A stretch of DNA of 5,034 nucleotides from Bacteroidota bacterium (GCA_022560715.1 JADFSQ010000183.1:1-5034); one strand, 5' to 3'. Shown: positions 1-4,493, counted from the stretch's first letter. Notes: generated by a model not told the origin, from the sequence alone. Translations and numbers: made by a program.

Positions 1-264
1 AGTATTATAAACGCAGTTAAAGAAATTGGTATTGGATTACCTCAAGCTGAAGTAACATCTATGATATCTCGTGCTTCAATGTCGATTGCTTATGGCGAAA
101 GTTTAACTAACTTATTGCAACCGTTTTATTTGCTGTTGGTGTTTCCTATTATGGGAAAAGGTATAAATATTCAAACAAGAGATGTAATGGGTTATTTGGT
201 AATTCCTTTTTTAGTGTTTTTTATTATTCAGGCACTATTGGTAGTATGGATGCCGCTTTCTTGA
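1..264 (+). CDS. Short-chain fatty acid transporter, AtoE family (C-terminal 87 residues, 5' end outside window)
   Basis: The reading frame is open from base 1 to a TGA at 262-264, so this is the C-terminal end of a longer gene. The visible protein contains AYGESLTNLLQPFYLLL, then GKGINIQTRDVMGY, then a hydrophobic helix ending in VVWMPLS. The pattern 'G-[DE]-x-x-TN-[LM]-[LI]-QPF-[WY]' followed by 'RD-[IV]-MGY' is what I know from the AtoE/TIGR00366 family of inner-membrane short-chain fatty acid (acetoacetate/butyrate) transporters; full members are roughly 430-470 residues. At least two membrane segments are visible (about residues 43-54 and 68-82 of this fragment). A degraded copy of the last codons (LVVWMPL) recurs downstream at 1519-1542, and the two differ after the shared CCGCTTT, so the last residue and the stop used here may have been altered by rearrangement. 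Substrate is inferred from the family only. Confidence 0.8.
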   Translation, partial: SIINAVKEIGIGLPQAEVTSMISRASMSIAYGESLTNLLQPFYLLLVFPIMGKGINIQTRDVMGYLVIPFLVFFIIQALLVVWMPLS

Positions 265-310
265 CTTTGTAAGAAAAACTACTACCTTCGTTATAGACCG
301 ATAAAATCAA
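210..310 (+). repeat. Left copy of a ~100-bp direct repeat (atoE 3' end plus downstream spacer)
   Basis: This copy holds TTTAGTGTTTTT (210-221), GGATGCCGCTTT (248-259) and the 50 bp of 261-310. The matching stretch lies at 1502-1610 on the other side of the toxin-antitoxin operon. The best-conserved part, 261-310 against 1560-1610, differs by one extra A in an A-run and one substitution (A in TTATAG, C in TTATCG). The upstream part differs by a gap of about 11 bp in the atoE coding section and by about 20 bp missing here right after CCGCTTT. The ends of the 50-bp core, TTGACTTTGT and ATAAAATCAA, form an imperfect inverted repeat. Confidence 0.85.
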
Positions 311-335
311 TTTAAACTGAATTTATCTTAACATT
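311..335 (+). repeat. 25-bp boundary repeat, copy 1 of 3 (before the toxin-antitoxin module)
   Basis: The sequence runs from TTTAAACTG to CTTAACATT and is identical to 1634-1658 and 2272-2296. Identity with the third copy continues for three more bases (AGC). All three copies lie upstream of an accessory gene module on the same strand, and all are followed directly by sequence unique to that module. Confidence 0.9.
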
Positions 336-348
336 AGCAAACATATAT

Positions 349-381
349 TTTGAATAAAATTTTGGAAATAAAGCATCTTTG
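349..381 (+). promoter_or_regulatory. Candidate Bacteroidetes-type promoter of the toxin-antitoxin operon
   Basis: TTTG at 349-352 and CATCTTTG at 374-381 fit the -33/-7 pattern (TTTG, about 20 bp, TAnnTTTG) with one mismatch in the -7 box and a 21-bp gap. This would place the transcript start near 386-388, inside the dyad operator, and leave a leader of roughly 25 nt before the ATG at 413. The match is modest and there is no other evidence for it. Confidence 0.4.
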
Positions 382-408
382 CTGTATATTTACAGTATAA
401 TTACTGTA
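382..408 (+). promoter_or_regulatory. Inverted-repeat operator of the toxin-antitoxin operon
   Basis: TACAGTA (391-397) and TACTGTA (402-408) form a perfect 7-bp inverted repeat with a 4-bp spacer, ending four bases before the antitoxin ATG. A third half-site, CTGTA at 382-386, pairs with TACAG at 391-395, so the three alternating half-sites allow two overlapping dyads. Operons of the Xre-RES type are known to be repressed by the antitoxin or the toxin-antitoxin complex binding at such promoter dyads. I infer that this is that site; its position over the predicted transcript start supports repression. Confidence 0.65.
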
Positions 409-412
409 TTCC

Positions 413-928
413 ATGAATGAAGAGAAAAAAATAGTGAGTGTTGCACATAAAAAATTTGACTCAAAAAAAAGCTTCAAAAGAGCTAAAAAGAGGAAAGGTG
501 AAAGATCGCCAGTATGGACAATCTCCGTAGCCGGAAATAAGTATGAATGGCAATCGAAATATGACAGAATAGCCATAATTAGGAAAGGCTTACCATACAC
601 CACGGTGGAGGCGATAAGTAAGCAGTCTAGTTTACCAATAAGCAAAGTTCTCAACTTTCTTGGGATCGCTCAAACTACTTACAATAAAAATAAACGAGCT
701 AAAATTCTCATGAGCGGTAGAAACAGTGAAGCCATTCTTTTAATGGCTGAAGTTCTTGAGTACGGGGACTTAGTGTTCAATCATGAAACGGAAAAATTTA
801 ATCGCTGGCTTAAAAAAACTAATATTTCGATAGGAAATGTAACCCCAGAAAGTCTTTTTGATACATTGTCTGGTATTCAAGTTGTTCGCAACTGCCTTAA
901 CAGAATAGAATATGGGAATTTTGCCTAA
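413..928 (+). CDS. Type II antitoxin, Xre/MbcA/ParS family (partner of RES toxin)
   Basis: This 171-residue protein neutralises the RES toxin encoded next to it and probably represses the operon. Residues about 50-98 form a predicted helix-turn-helix region (KYDRIAIIRKGLPYTTVEAI, then LPISKVLNFLGIAQTTYN). Residues about 104-171 match the MbcA/ParS C-terminal domain (DUF2384): NSEAILLMAEVLEYGDLVF, FNRWLKKTN, TPESLFDTLSG and the terminal RIEYGNFA, all landmarks of the family; in known complexes the last residues block the toxin's active site. The first 32 residues are strongly basic (KKSFKRAKKRKGER) and form a longer tail than I recall for the family. The ATG at 413 lies just after a dyad operator and has no Shine-Dalgarno, which is usual in Bacteroidetes. 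Its stop shares one base with the toxin start (TAATG), indicating translational coupling. Antitoxin-first order is typical. Confidence 0.9.
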   Translation: MNEEKKIVSVAHKKFDSKKSFKRAKKRKGERSPVWTISVAGNKYEWQSKYDRIAIIRKGLPYTTVEAISKQSSLPISKVLNFLGIAQTTYNKNKRAKILMSGRNSEAILLMAEVLEYGDLVFNHETEKFNRWLKKTNISIGNVTPESLFDTLSGIQVVRNCLNRIEYGNFA

Positions 929-1401
929 TGCAAGTATTTAGAATTGAAAGAGAAAAATATCTCGAAACAACATTGGATGGTATTGGTGCGGCAAGTACTG
1001 AAGAATATCGATGGAATAGTTTAAACACTTTTCTTGTATATACCGCAGAGTCTAGAGCCTTGGCAATTCTAGAAATATCGGTACATTTAGATTTGCATGA
1101 AGATTTACCTACAGATCGATTCTATGTTGAAATTGATATACCTGACGATATAGAAATTCTTATTCTTGATAACAATGATTTGCCAAAAAACTGGAATGTC
1201 AAACCTCCAGGGTTAGAAACACAATACATTGGTGATGATTTCGTAAAAGCTAATGATGCGGCAGTTTTAAAGGTTCCGAGTAGTATAGTGGCTTCCGAGT
1301 TTAATTATTTAATCAATCCACAACACCCAAATTCAAGCAGAATTAAAGTTGTTTCTACTCAACGACTGCAATTTGATCGAAGATTTCGTCAAGAAGATTA
1401 G
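928..1401 (+). CDS. RES-domain toxin (type II toxin-antitoxin system, predicted NAD+-degrading)
   Basis: This 157-residue protein fits the RES family, whose studied members (for example MbcT and the Pseudomonas putida RES toxin) destroy NAD+ and stop growth. Family landmarks are present in order: the opening VFRI, G20-A21, R28-W29-N30, Y38-T39-A40-E41, E49 in LAILE, the LP..W pair (L85-P86, W89), G102-D103, V116-P117-S118-S119, E124-x-N126 and N130-P131-x-H133-P134, ending in FDRRF. The Arg, Glu and Ser that name the family are therefore plausibly R28, E49 and S118 or S119, so the toxin looks intact. One deviation is EYRWN where GGRWN is usual. The start ATG overlaps the antitoxin stop by one base and there is no independent ribosome-binding site, so translation should depend on the antitoxin. 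The gene is of normal length for this family. Activity is inferred from family only. Confidence 0.92.
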   Translation: MQVFRIEREKYLETTLDGIGAASTEEYRWNSLNTFLVYTAESRALAILEISVHLDLHEDLPTDRFYVEIDIPDDIEILILDNNDLPKNWNVKPPGLETQYIGDDFVKANDAAVLKVPSSIVASEFNYLINPQHPNSSRIKVVSTQRLQFDRRFRQED

Positions 1402-1469
1402 TATTTAGAATAGAAAACAGTAATCGTTCCGCCAAAGTCGGACAGGTGCACAAACCCCTAAAAAAGAGT

Positions 1470-1485
1470 AAAATCAACTGATTTT
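1470..1485 (+). terminator. Weak dyad downstream of the toxin, possible terminator
   Basis: AAAATCA (1470-1476) and TGATTTT (1479-1485) form a perfect 7-bp inverted repeat about 70 bp after the toxin stop. The stem is AT-rich, the spacer is only two bases and no clean run of T follows (GATCTTTG), so termination would be weak. The surrounding 1402-1500 holds no convincing coding sequence. Confidence 0.25.
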
Positions 1486-1501
1486 GATCTTTGTATTGAT
1501 C

Positions 1502-1542
1502 TTTAGTGTTTTTCAATGTTGGTGGTTTGGATGCCGCTTTAA
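1502..1542 (+). pseudogene. Decayed second copy of the atoE 3' end
   Basis: Codons 1519-1542 read LVVWMPL-stop, the same seven residues that end the transporter at 238-258, but two valine codons differ only at the third base (GTG GTT here, GTA GTA there). Upstream, TTTAGTGTTTTT (1502-1513) matches 210-221, but about 11 bp are missing between the two blocks, which breaks the frame, and a TAG lies in frame just before. This is a remnant, not an expressed gene. Synonymous-only differences in the preserved codons suggest the copy diverged while still part of a working gene, so it may come from another strain's allele rather than from a recent local duplication. The coding block is short, which limits confidence. 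Confidence 0.6.
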
Positions 1543-1610
1543 TGAGTAAATTTAAATACTTGACTTTGTAAGAAAAAACTACTACCTTCGTTATCGACCG
1601 ATAAAATCAA
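1502..1610 (+). repeat. Right copy of the ~100-bp direct repeat flanking the toxin-antitoxin operon
   Basis: This is the partner of 210-310. It keeps about 20 bp (1541-1559) that the left copy lacks between CCGCTTT and TTGACTTTG. It also carries a perfect dyad, TTATCG-AC-CGATAA at 1591-1604, of which the left copy has a one-mismatch version (TTATAG at 291-296). Recombination between the two copies would remove the whole toxin-antitoxin operon, about 1.3 kb, and restore a single atoE end. Confidence 0.85.
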
Positions 1611-1614
1611 CCTG

Positions 1615-1649
1615 TGCTGAACTTGTTTCAGTATTTAAACTGAATTTAT
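1615..1649 (+). repeat. Small palindromic (REP-like) cluster of CTGAA/TTCAG blocks
   Basis: CTGAA (1618-1622) and TTCAG (1627-1631) can pair around CTTGT, and TTCAGT (1627-1632) can alternatively pair with ACTGAA (1638-1643) around ATTTAA. The short palindrome CTGAACTTGTTTCAG resembles intergenic palindromes that I have seen scattered through flavobacterial genomes. It lies between the ~100-bp repeat and the second 25-bp boundary repeat and is absent at the first boundary. Confidence 0.5.
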
Positions 1650-1658
1650 CTTAACATT
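1634..1658 (+). repeat. 25-bp boundary repeat, copy 2 of 3 (before the lipoprotein gene)
   Basis: It is identical to 311-335 and 2272-2296. With copy 3 the identity begins four bases earlier (AGTA), giving 29 bp shared. Directly after it comes GTGTGTA, so that TTGTGTGTA (1657-1665) is the exact reverse complement of TACACACAA at 2123-2131 just past the lipoprotein gene. Confidence 0.9.
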
Positions 1659-1715
1659 GTGTGTAATTTGACGCAACCAAATAGAAATTAATGCATCTAA
1701 TTACAAACTACTTTT

Positions 1716-2117
1716 ATGAAAAAGTTGATTTTTATATTTATACTGACATTGGGAATCATATCATGTAACTCAGATGATGAGGTTCAAGATGAAGTACAAA
1801 TTGACATTTCAGATTTAATTGGAAAATGGAATTGGATTTCAACCTGTGGTGGAATTACAGGAGCATGTGGGTATCCCAGTGAAGACAATTATCATTCGAT
1901 TGAATTTAGAGATGATTCAACTTATATTAAAATATCCAATGGTACATTAATCGAAGAATCTAGTTACTCAATAACAGAAACATCAGTTGTTGATTCATAT
2001 AAATTTTATAAAATTGATTTCGAGGATGGGAATAGTACTGCTTGCTGGGTTCAAGATGATAATTTAAGTATGGGTGGTGGTGAATTATGGAGTTATTATG
2101 AAAAAATTATTGAATAA
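1716..2117 (+). CDS. Small lipoprotein, lipocalin-like, function unknown
   Basis: The 133-residue product starts with a type II signal peptide: MKK, a hydrophobic core (LIFIFILTLGII) and the lipobox IISC with Cys17 as the predicted lipidated residue. The following NSDDE is acidic, which in Bacteroidetes is associated with export of lipoproteins to the outer-membrane surface. The mature part opens with DLIGKWNW and continues with short alternating strands (YHSIEFRDDSTYIKIS, SYSITETSVV, YKFYKIDFED), the usual look of lipocalin-like lipoproteins of this phylum. Four further cysteines are present (C44, C51, C110 in the mature chain besides Cys17; these could form disulfides). The gene stands alone: 314 bp from the toxin stop and 195 bp from the next start. 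It is bounded by TTGTGTGTA upstream and its reverse complement downstream. No Shine-Dalgarno is seen before the ATG. No specific ligand can be inferred. Confidence 0.75.
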   Translation: MKKLIFIFILTLGIISCNSDDEVQDEVQIDISDLIGKWNWISTCGGITGACGYPSEDNYHSIEFRDDSTYIKISNGTLIEESSYSITETSVVDSYKFYKIDFEDGNSTACWVQDDNLSMGGGELWSYYEKIIE

Positions 2118-2122
2118 AAACT

Positions 2123-2260
2123 ACACACAACAAAGGCTATAATCCATTGCATAGGTTTGTGGCTTACTCGAAATTTCTTACATTTATCTCGGCTTCTGAT
2201 TCCCACTCTGAAAATTCTGCCGAATTTCCTCGCAACGGAATCATAGCCTAACCGATAACG
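2123..2260 (+). repeat. attC-like imperfect palindrome after the lipoprotein gene
   Basis: The left arm, AGGCTATAATCCATTGC (2134-2150), pairs with the right arm, GCAACGGAATCATAGCCT (2232-2249): seven bases match exactly, then two mismatches and one unpaired base, then the remaining bases pair again. The arms are separated by about 80 bp with weak internal pairing (CGGC 2190-2193 with GCCG 2219-2222). TACACACAA stands at the left edge and GCCTAAC, which fits the RYYYAAC integron core, at the right. Size and unpaired bases recall the long attC sites of chromosomal integrons. However, the orientation of the core boxes is not canonical and no integrase is visible, so it may instead be another class of intergenic repeat or an mRNA-stabilising hairpin. 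Confidence 0.55.
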
Positions 2261-2266
2261 AAACTT
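2248..2266 (+). repeat. 19-bp flanking repeat, left copy (regulator/SRPBCC module)
   Basis: CTAACCGATAACGAAACTT matches 4494-4512 at 18 of 19 positions (one A/T change). The two copies enclose the AraC-family and SRPBCC genes. This copy overlaps the right end of the attC-like palindrome and also contains CGATAACGAA (2253-2262), the exact reverse complement of TTCGTTATCG at 1587-1596. Confidence 0.7.
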
Positions 2267-2271
2267 GAGTA

Positions 2272-2296
2272 TTTAAACTGAATTTATCTTAACATT
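2272..2296 (+). repeat. 25-bp boundary repeat, copy 3 of 3 (before the AraC-family gene)
   Basis: It is identical to 311-335 and 1634-1658. Only 16 bp separate its end from the regulator's ATG at 2313, so the promoter of that gene must overlap or precede it. TATCTTAA at 2285-2292 inside the repeat is a 6-of-8 match to the -7 box TAnnTTTG, with TTG at 2265-2267 a reasonable distance upstream. The repeat may therefore supply a promoter, but the match is weak. Confidence 0.9.
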
Positions 2297-2312
2297 AGCT
2301 ACAAGCAAAAAA

Positions 2313-3155
2313 ATGATTCACAAACCGCTTGAAATAAAAACGTTATCGTACAAGGGAAAAGTTGTTTTTGAAAAATTAACAATGACAACTTTTAAGCGAA
2401 TACCCAAACTGTTTAAAGACAATGAGGCTTGCTTTATGTACATAAATAAAGGTGAATTTTCTGTAAGAACTCAAAACGAATTTATTTCCTTTAAAAAAGG
2501 AAAAGGCTTACTCGCAAAATGCTTTAACTATTTTTCTGAAACAACCAATGCTCAAAGGGAAAAATCAGAAACTTTGGAAATAACAGGTATCCTTCTTCAC
2601 CAAGACATCTTAAGGGAAATATTCCCTTTTAATATTTCCCCAAAACAAAACAACAAATACAATATAAAGAAAGTTGAGATTGACGCTTTACTTTTCAACT
2701 TTAAGGAAAGCATAAATATTTTGTTAGACAATCCTTCTTTAACTGATGAGCCTCTAATTCTGAACAAACTAAAAGAATTTATACTACTTATTTCCAAAAC
2801 AGATAATGCTCCTTCTGAGTTAGAATTTCTTTCCGGAATATTTACCCCAGTTGAATACGATTTTAAATCCGCAATAGAAAATAATTTGTATTCGGACTTA
2901 TCGTTGAACGAATTCGCAAGACTTTGCAACATGAGTCTTGCAACATTCAACAGAAAATTCAGGGAAGTGTATATGCAAAACCCAAGAAAATACTTTACCG
3001 AAAAGAAAATAAAAAAAGCAAGTGAAATGCTTTCTTCACAGGAAAACAGAATTGCTGATATTGCTTTTGAATGTGGTTTCGAATCCATCTCCACTTTTAA
3101 TAGAGTATTTAAAACCCATTTCGAAAAATCTCCATCAAAGTATCGTCTGACATAA
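2313..3155 (+). CDS. AraC-family transcriptional regulator
   Basis: This 280-residue protein has the two-part AraC layout. Residues 1-170 form a sensing or dimerisation part with a cupin-like strand pattern (ACFMYINKGEFSVRTQNEFISFKKGKGLLAKC), resembling the N-terminal domain of ExsA-like regulators. Residues about 190-279 form the DNA-binding domain with two helix-turn-helix motifs: LSLNEFARLCNMSLATFNRKF with NPRKYF after it, and RIADIAFECGFESISTFNRV, FKTHFEKSPSKYR. The sequence IA-x-x-CGF-x-S-x-STFNRVFK and the final P-S-K-YR are the family signature. It lies 115 bp upstream of two SRPBCC genes on the same strand, and the spacer has a promoter-like box and a spaced repeat that suit AraC binding. 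I infer that it controls those genes. The inducing signal is unknown. The ATG at 2313 follows an A-run and gives the expected length. Confidence 0.92.
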   Translation: MIHKPLEIKTLSYKGKVVFEKLTMTTFKRIPKLFKDNEACFMYINKGEFSVRTQNEFISFKKGKGLLAKCFNYFSETTNAQREKSETLEITGILLHQDILREIFPFNISPKQNNKYNIKKVEIDALLFNFKESINILLDNPSLTDEPLILNKLKEFILLISKTDNAPSELEFLSGIFTPVEYDFKSAIENNLYSDLSLNEFARLCNMSLATFNRKFREVYMQNPRKYFTEKKIKKASEMLSSQENRIADIAFECGFESISTFNRVFKTHFEKSPSKYRLT

Positions 3156-3162
3156 AATGAGC

Positions 3163-3251
3163 AGTTATTGAGACGAACTGAAAAGTCTAATTCATTTTGC
3201 CACCATACTTTTGTATTCATAAGTTATTGAACAAATCAATGACGTCTAATT
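3163..3251 (+). promoter_or_regulatory. Paired direct repeat, candidate AraC-type binding sites for the SRPBCC operon
   Basis: AGTTATTGA at 3163-3171 and 3222-3230, and GTCTAATT at 3185-3192 and 3244-3251, both recur at an offset of exactly 59 bp. Each 30-bp unit holds the two conserved blocks about 22 bp apart, that is two helical turns, with the middle largely different (20 of 30 bases match overall). The units lie on either side of the putative -7 box at 3206-3213. Conserved ends with a variable middle suggest protein contacts rather than a plain duplication. I infer that the adjacent AraC-family protein binds here. Confidence 0.45.
3206..3213 (+). promoter_or_regulatory. Putative -7 promoter box of the SRPBCC operon
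   Basis: TACTTTTG is an exact fit to the Bacteroidetes -7 consensus TAnnTTTG and would start a transcript near 3218-3221, about 50 nt before the ATG at 3271. No TTTG lies at the proper -33 distance, which fits a promoter that needs an activator such as the upstream AraC-family protein. Confidence 0.45.
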
Positions 3252-3270
3252 AAATAATAAAATATTAAAT

Positions 3271-3837
3271 ATGAAACAAGTAATGAAAGTATTCTTGACT
3301 TTATCAATTGGAATAATTGCAAGTCAATCTTATGGACAACAAAAGAAGGAGAAAATTAAAACAATTGAGTATGAGACAATTGTTGATGTAACACCCCAAA
3401 AAGCATGGGAAGTATTAGCCGACTATGTCAATGTTGGCGAGTTTCATGGTGGTGTCCAATCATCTCACATTATTGGAAATACAGCTCAAGGAGTAGGCGG
3501 AGACCGGTTTTGCCAGATAGACAAGAAAGTAAGTGTAAAAGAGAGAATAACCACATGGAAAGAGGGTGAATATTACATTTATGAAGTGTATGAATGGGAA
3601 AATTTCCCTTTAAAGAGAATGTACAATTCTTTTGGAGTTAAAGTAAATAGCGAAGGGAAAACAGTCATATACTCTACCATAAACTATAGGTTAACAAACT
3701 GGTTTATGGAAATGATGGCTAAAGGAAAACTTAAAAAATCAGCACGAGATGGTATTCTTTGGTATAAAGACTATATGGAAACAGGGGTAAAAAACAGAAG
3801 CCTTAAAGAATTAAGAAAAAAGTATAAAAACGCTTAA
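3271..3837 (+). CDS. SRPBCC (START/Bet v1-like) family protein with signal peptide
   Basis: The 188-residue product begins with a signal peptide (residues 1-22: charged start, core VFLTLSIGIIAS, then QSYG before QQKK), so the mature protein of about 165 residues should be in the periplasm or outside the cell. The rest fits the SRPBCC/polyketide cyclase-like fold: the first strand IEYETIVDV, helix PQKAWEVLADYVNVGEFHGG, strands VSVKERITTW and YYIYEVYEWE, and a long C-terminal helix (GKLKKSARDGILWYKDYME). Such proteins bind small hydrophobic ligands or act as cyclases; no catalytic residues can be assigned. It is a paralogue of the next gene (about 40-45% identity by eye). The ATG at 3271 follows an AT-rich leader; the ATG at 3283 would also leave a usable signal peptide. 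It is probably the first gene of a two-gene operon. Confidence 0.8.
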   Translation: MKQVMKVFLTLSIGIIASQSYGQQKKEKIKTIEYETIVDVTPQKAWEVLADYVNVGEFHGGVQSSHIIGNTAQGVGGDRFCQIDKKVSVKERITTWKEGEYYIYEVYEWENFPLKRMYNSFGVKVNSEGKTVIYSTINYRLTNWFMEMMAKGKLKKSARDGILWYKDYMETGVKNRSLKELRKKYKNA

Positions 3838-3848
3838 ACAAAATTGAT

Positions 3849-4352
3849 ATGAAACTAACTGAAGTTAAATACGAATTGATTGTAGATGTTTCTAAAGACA
3901 AGGCTTGGGGAATATTGTCAGACTATGGTAATGTAGGAACATTTCATGCAGGTGTAGTTTCATCCAAAGCAATCAACGGAACGGAGAATATAGCCAAATT
4001 GGGTTGTGATCGAGAGTGCCATCTTATTGATGGAAAACGGAAAATAATGGTCCAAGAAAAAATCATTGACTTTAAAGATGACGCATACTATACTTATGAT
4101 GTGCATACTTGGAAAAACTTCCCTTTAGCTAAGGCACATAACACTTTTGGGGTAGAAATAAATAATATTGGAAAAACGGTTATTTACCAAATATCAAGAT
4201 ACCGTCTAAAACCAAGTTTTCTGACATGGATAATGAAAGGAAAAATGAAAAGTTCTCTTCGAGACGCATTAATTGCTTACAAGCATTTTATGGAAACTGG
4301 AGAAAAGAATTCAGATATGACCGTGATAAAGGAAAAATACAAGTCTTTTTAA
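3849..4352 (+). CDS. SRPBCC (START/Bet v1-like) family protein, cytoplasmic paralogue
   Basis: This 167-residue protein aligns over its whole length with the mature part of the preceding gene product but has no signal peptide: it starts directly at MKLTEVKYELIVDV. Shared blocks are DYxNVGxFHxGVxSS, a DR pair, the WxNFPL block, NxFGV, GKTVIY, the YRL block, KGKxKxSxRD and METGxKN. The last of these lies in the C-terminal helix that closes the ligand pocket of this fold. The two genes are 11 bp apart and should be co-transcribed; they look like an old tandem duplication that then split between compartments. No ligand or reaction can be named. A strong terminator follows 58 bp after the stop. 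Confidence 0.8.
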   Translation: MKLTEVKYELIVDVSKDKAWGILSDYGNVGTFHAGVVSSKAINGTENIAKLGCDRECHLIDGKRKIMVQEKIIDFKDDAYYTYDVHTWKNFPLAKAHNTFGVEINNIGKTVIYQISRYRLKPSFLTWIMKGKMKSSLRDALIAYKHFMETGEKNSDMTVIKEKYKSF

Positions 4353-4410
4353 AATCTTGGACTCCATTTTCTTTGTCAACTTAAGATGTATATAAAAAAT
4401 AGCAGAGAAG

Positions 4411-4439
4411 GTGCAAGCCATGAAGGTTTGCACTTTTTT
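4411..4439 (+). terminator. Intrinsic terminator of the SRPBCC operon
   Basis: GTGCAAGCC (4411-4419) pairs with GGTTTGCAC (4425-4433) in a 9-bp stem with one G-U pair and a five-base loop, followed by six T (4434-4439). This is a textbook Rho-independent terminator for transcripts coming from the left. Confidence 0.92.
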
Positions 4440-4493
4440 ATATTTTTGTGATTACCGAAAGTAAGTGCAGATAAATCCGCTGCTTTTCATATA

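Noticed and set aside
261..310. TTGACTTTGT / ATAAAATCAA as a terminator of atoE
   Set aside because: The arms are 30 bp apart with two mismatches and there is no T-run after the second arm.
334..654. Minus-strand open frame of 106 codons
   Set aside because: It lies opposite the antitoxin gene and its promoter, and its translation resembles no family; the plus-strand gene has clear domains.
1504..1571. Frame reading VFFNVGGLDAALMSKFKYLTL then stop
   Set aside because: It is a different frame over the atoE remnant and repeat; there is no start or family match, and the LVVWMPL frame explains the similarity better.
311..2296. CRISPR array from the three 25-bp repeats
   Set aside because: The spacing is over 600 bp and uneven, with genes between copies, so it is not an array.
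2597..3220. Minus-strand open frame of 207 codons
   Set aside because: It is antisense to the AraC-family gene, whose DNA-binding motifs are unmistakable; the minus-strand product is a low-complexity Ser/Leu/Phe-rich shadow.
4470..4487. Short hairpin (GCAG/CTGC) as a terminator of pheS
   Set aside because: The stem is four to five base pairs and no T-run follows on the minus strand.
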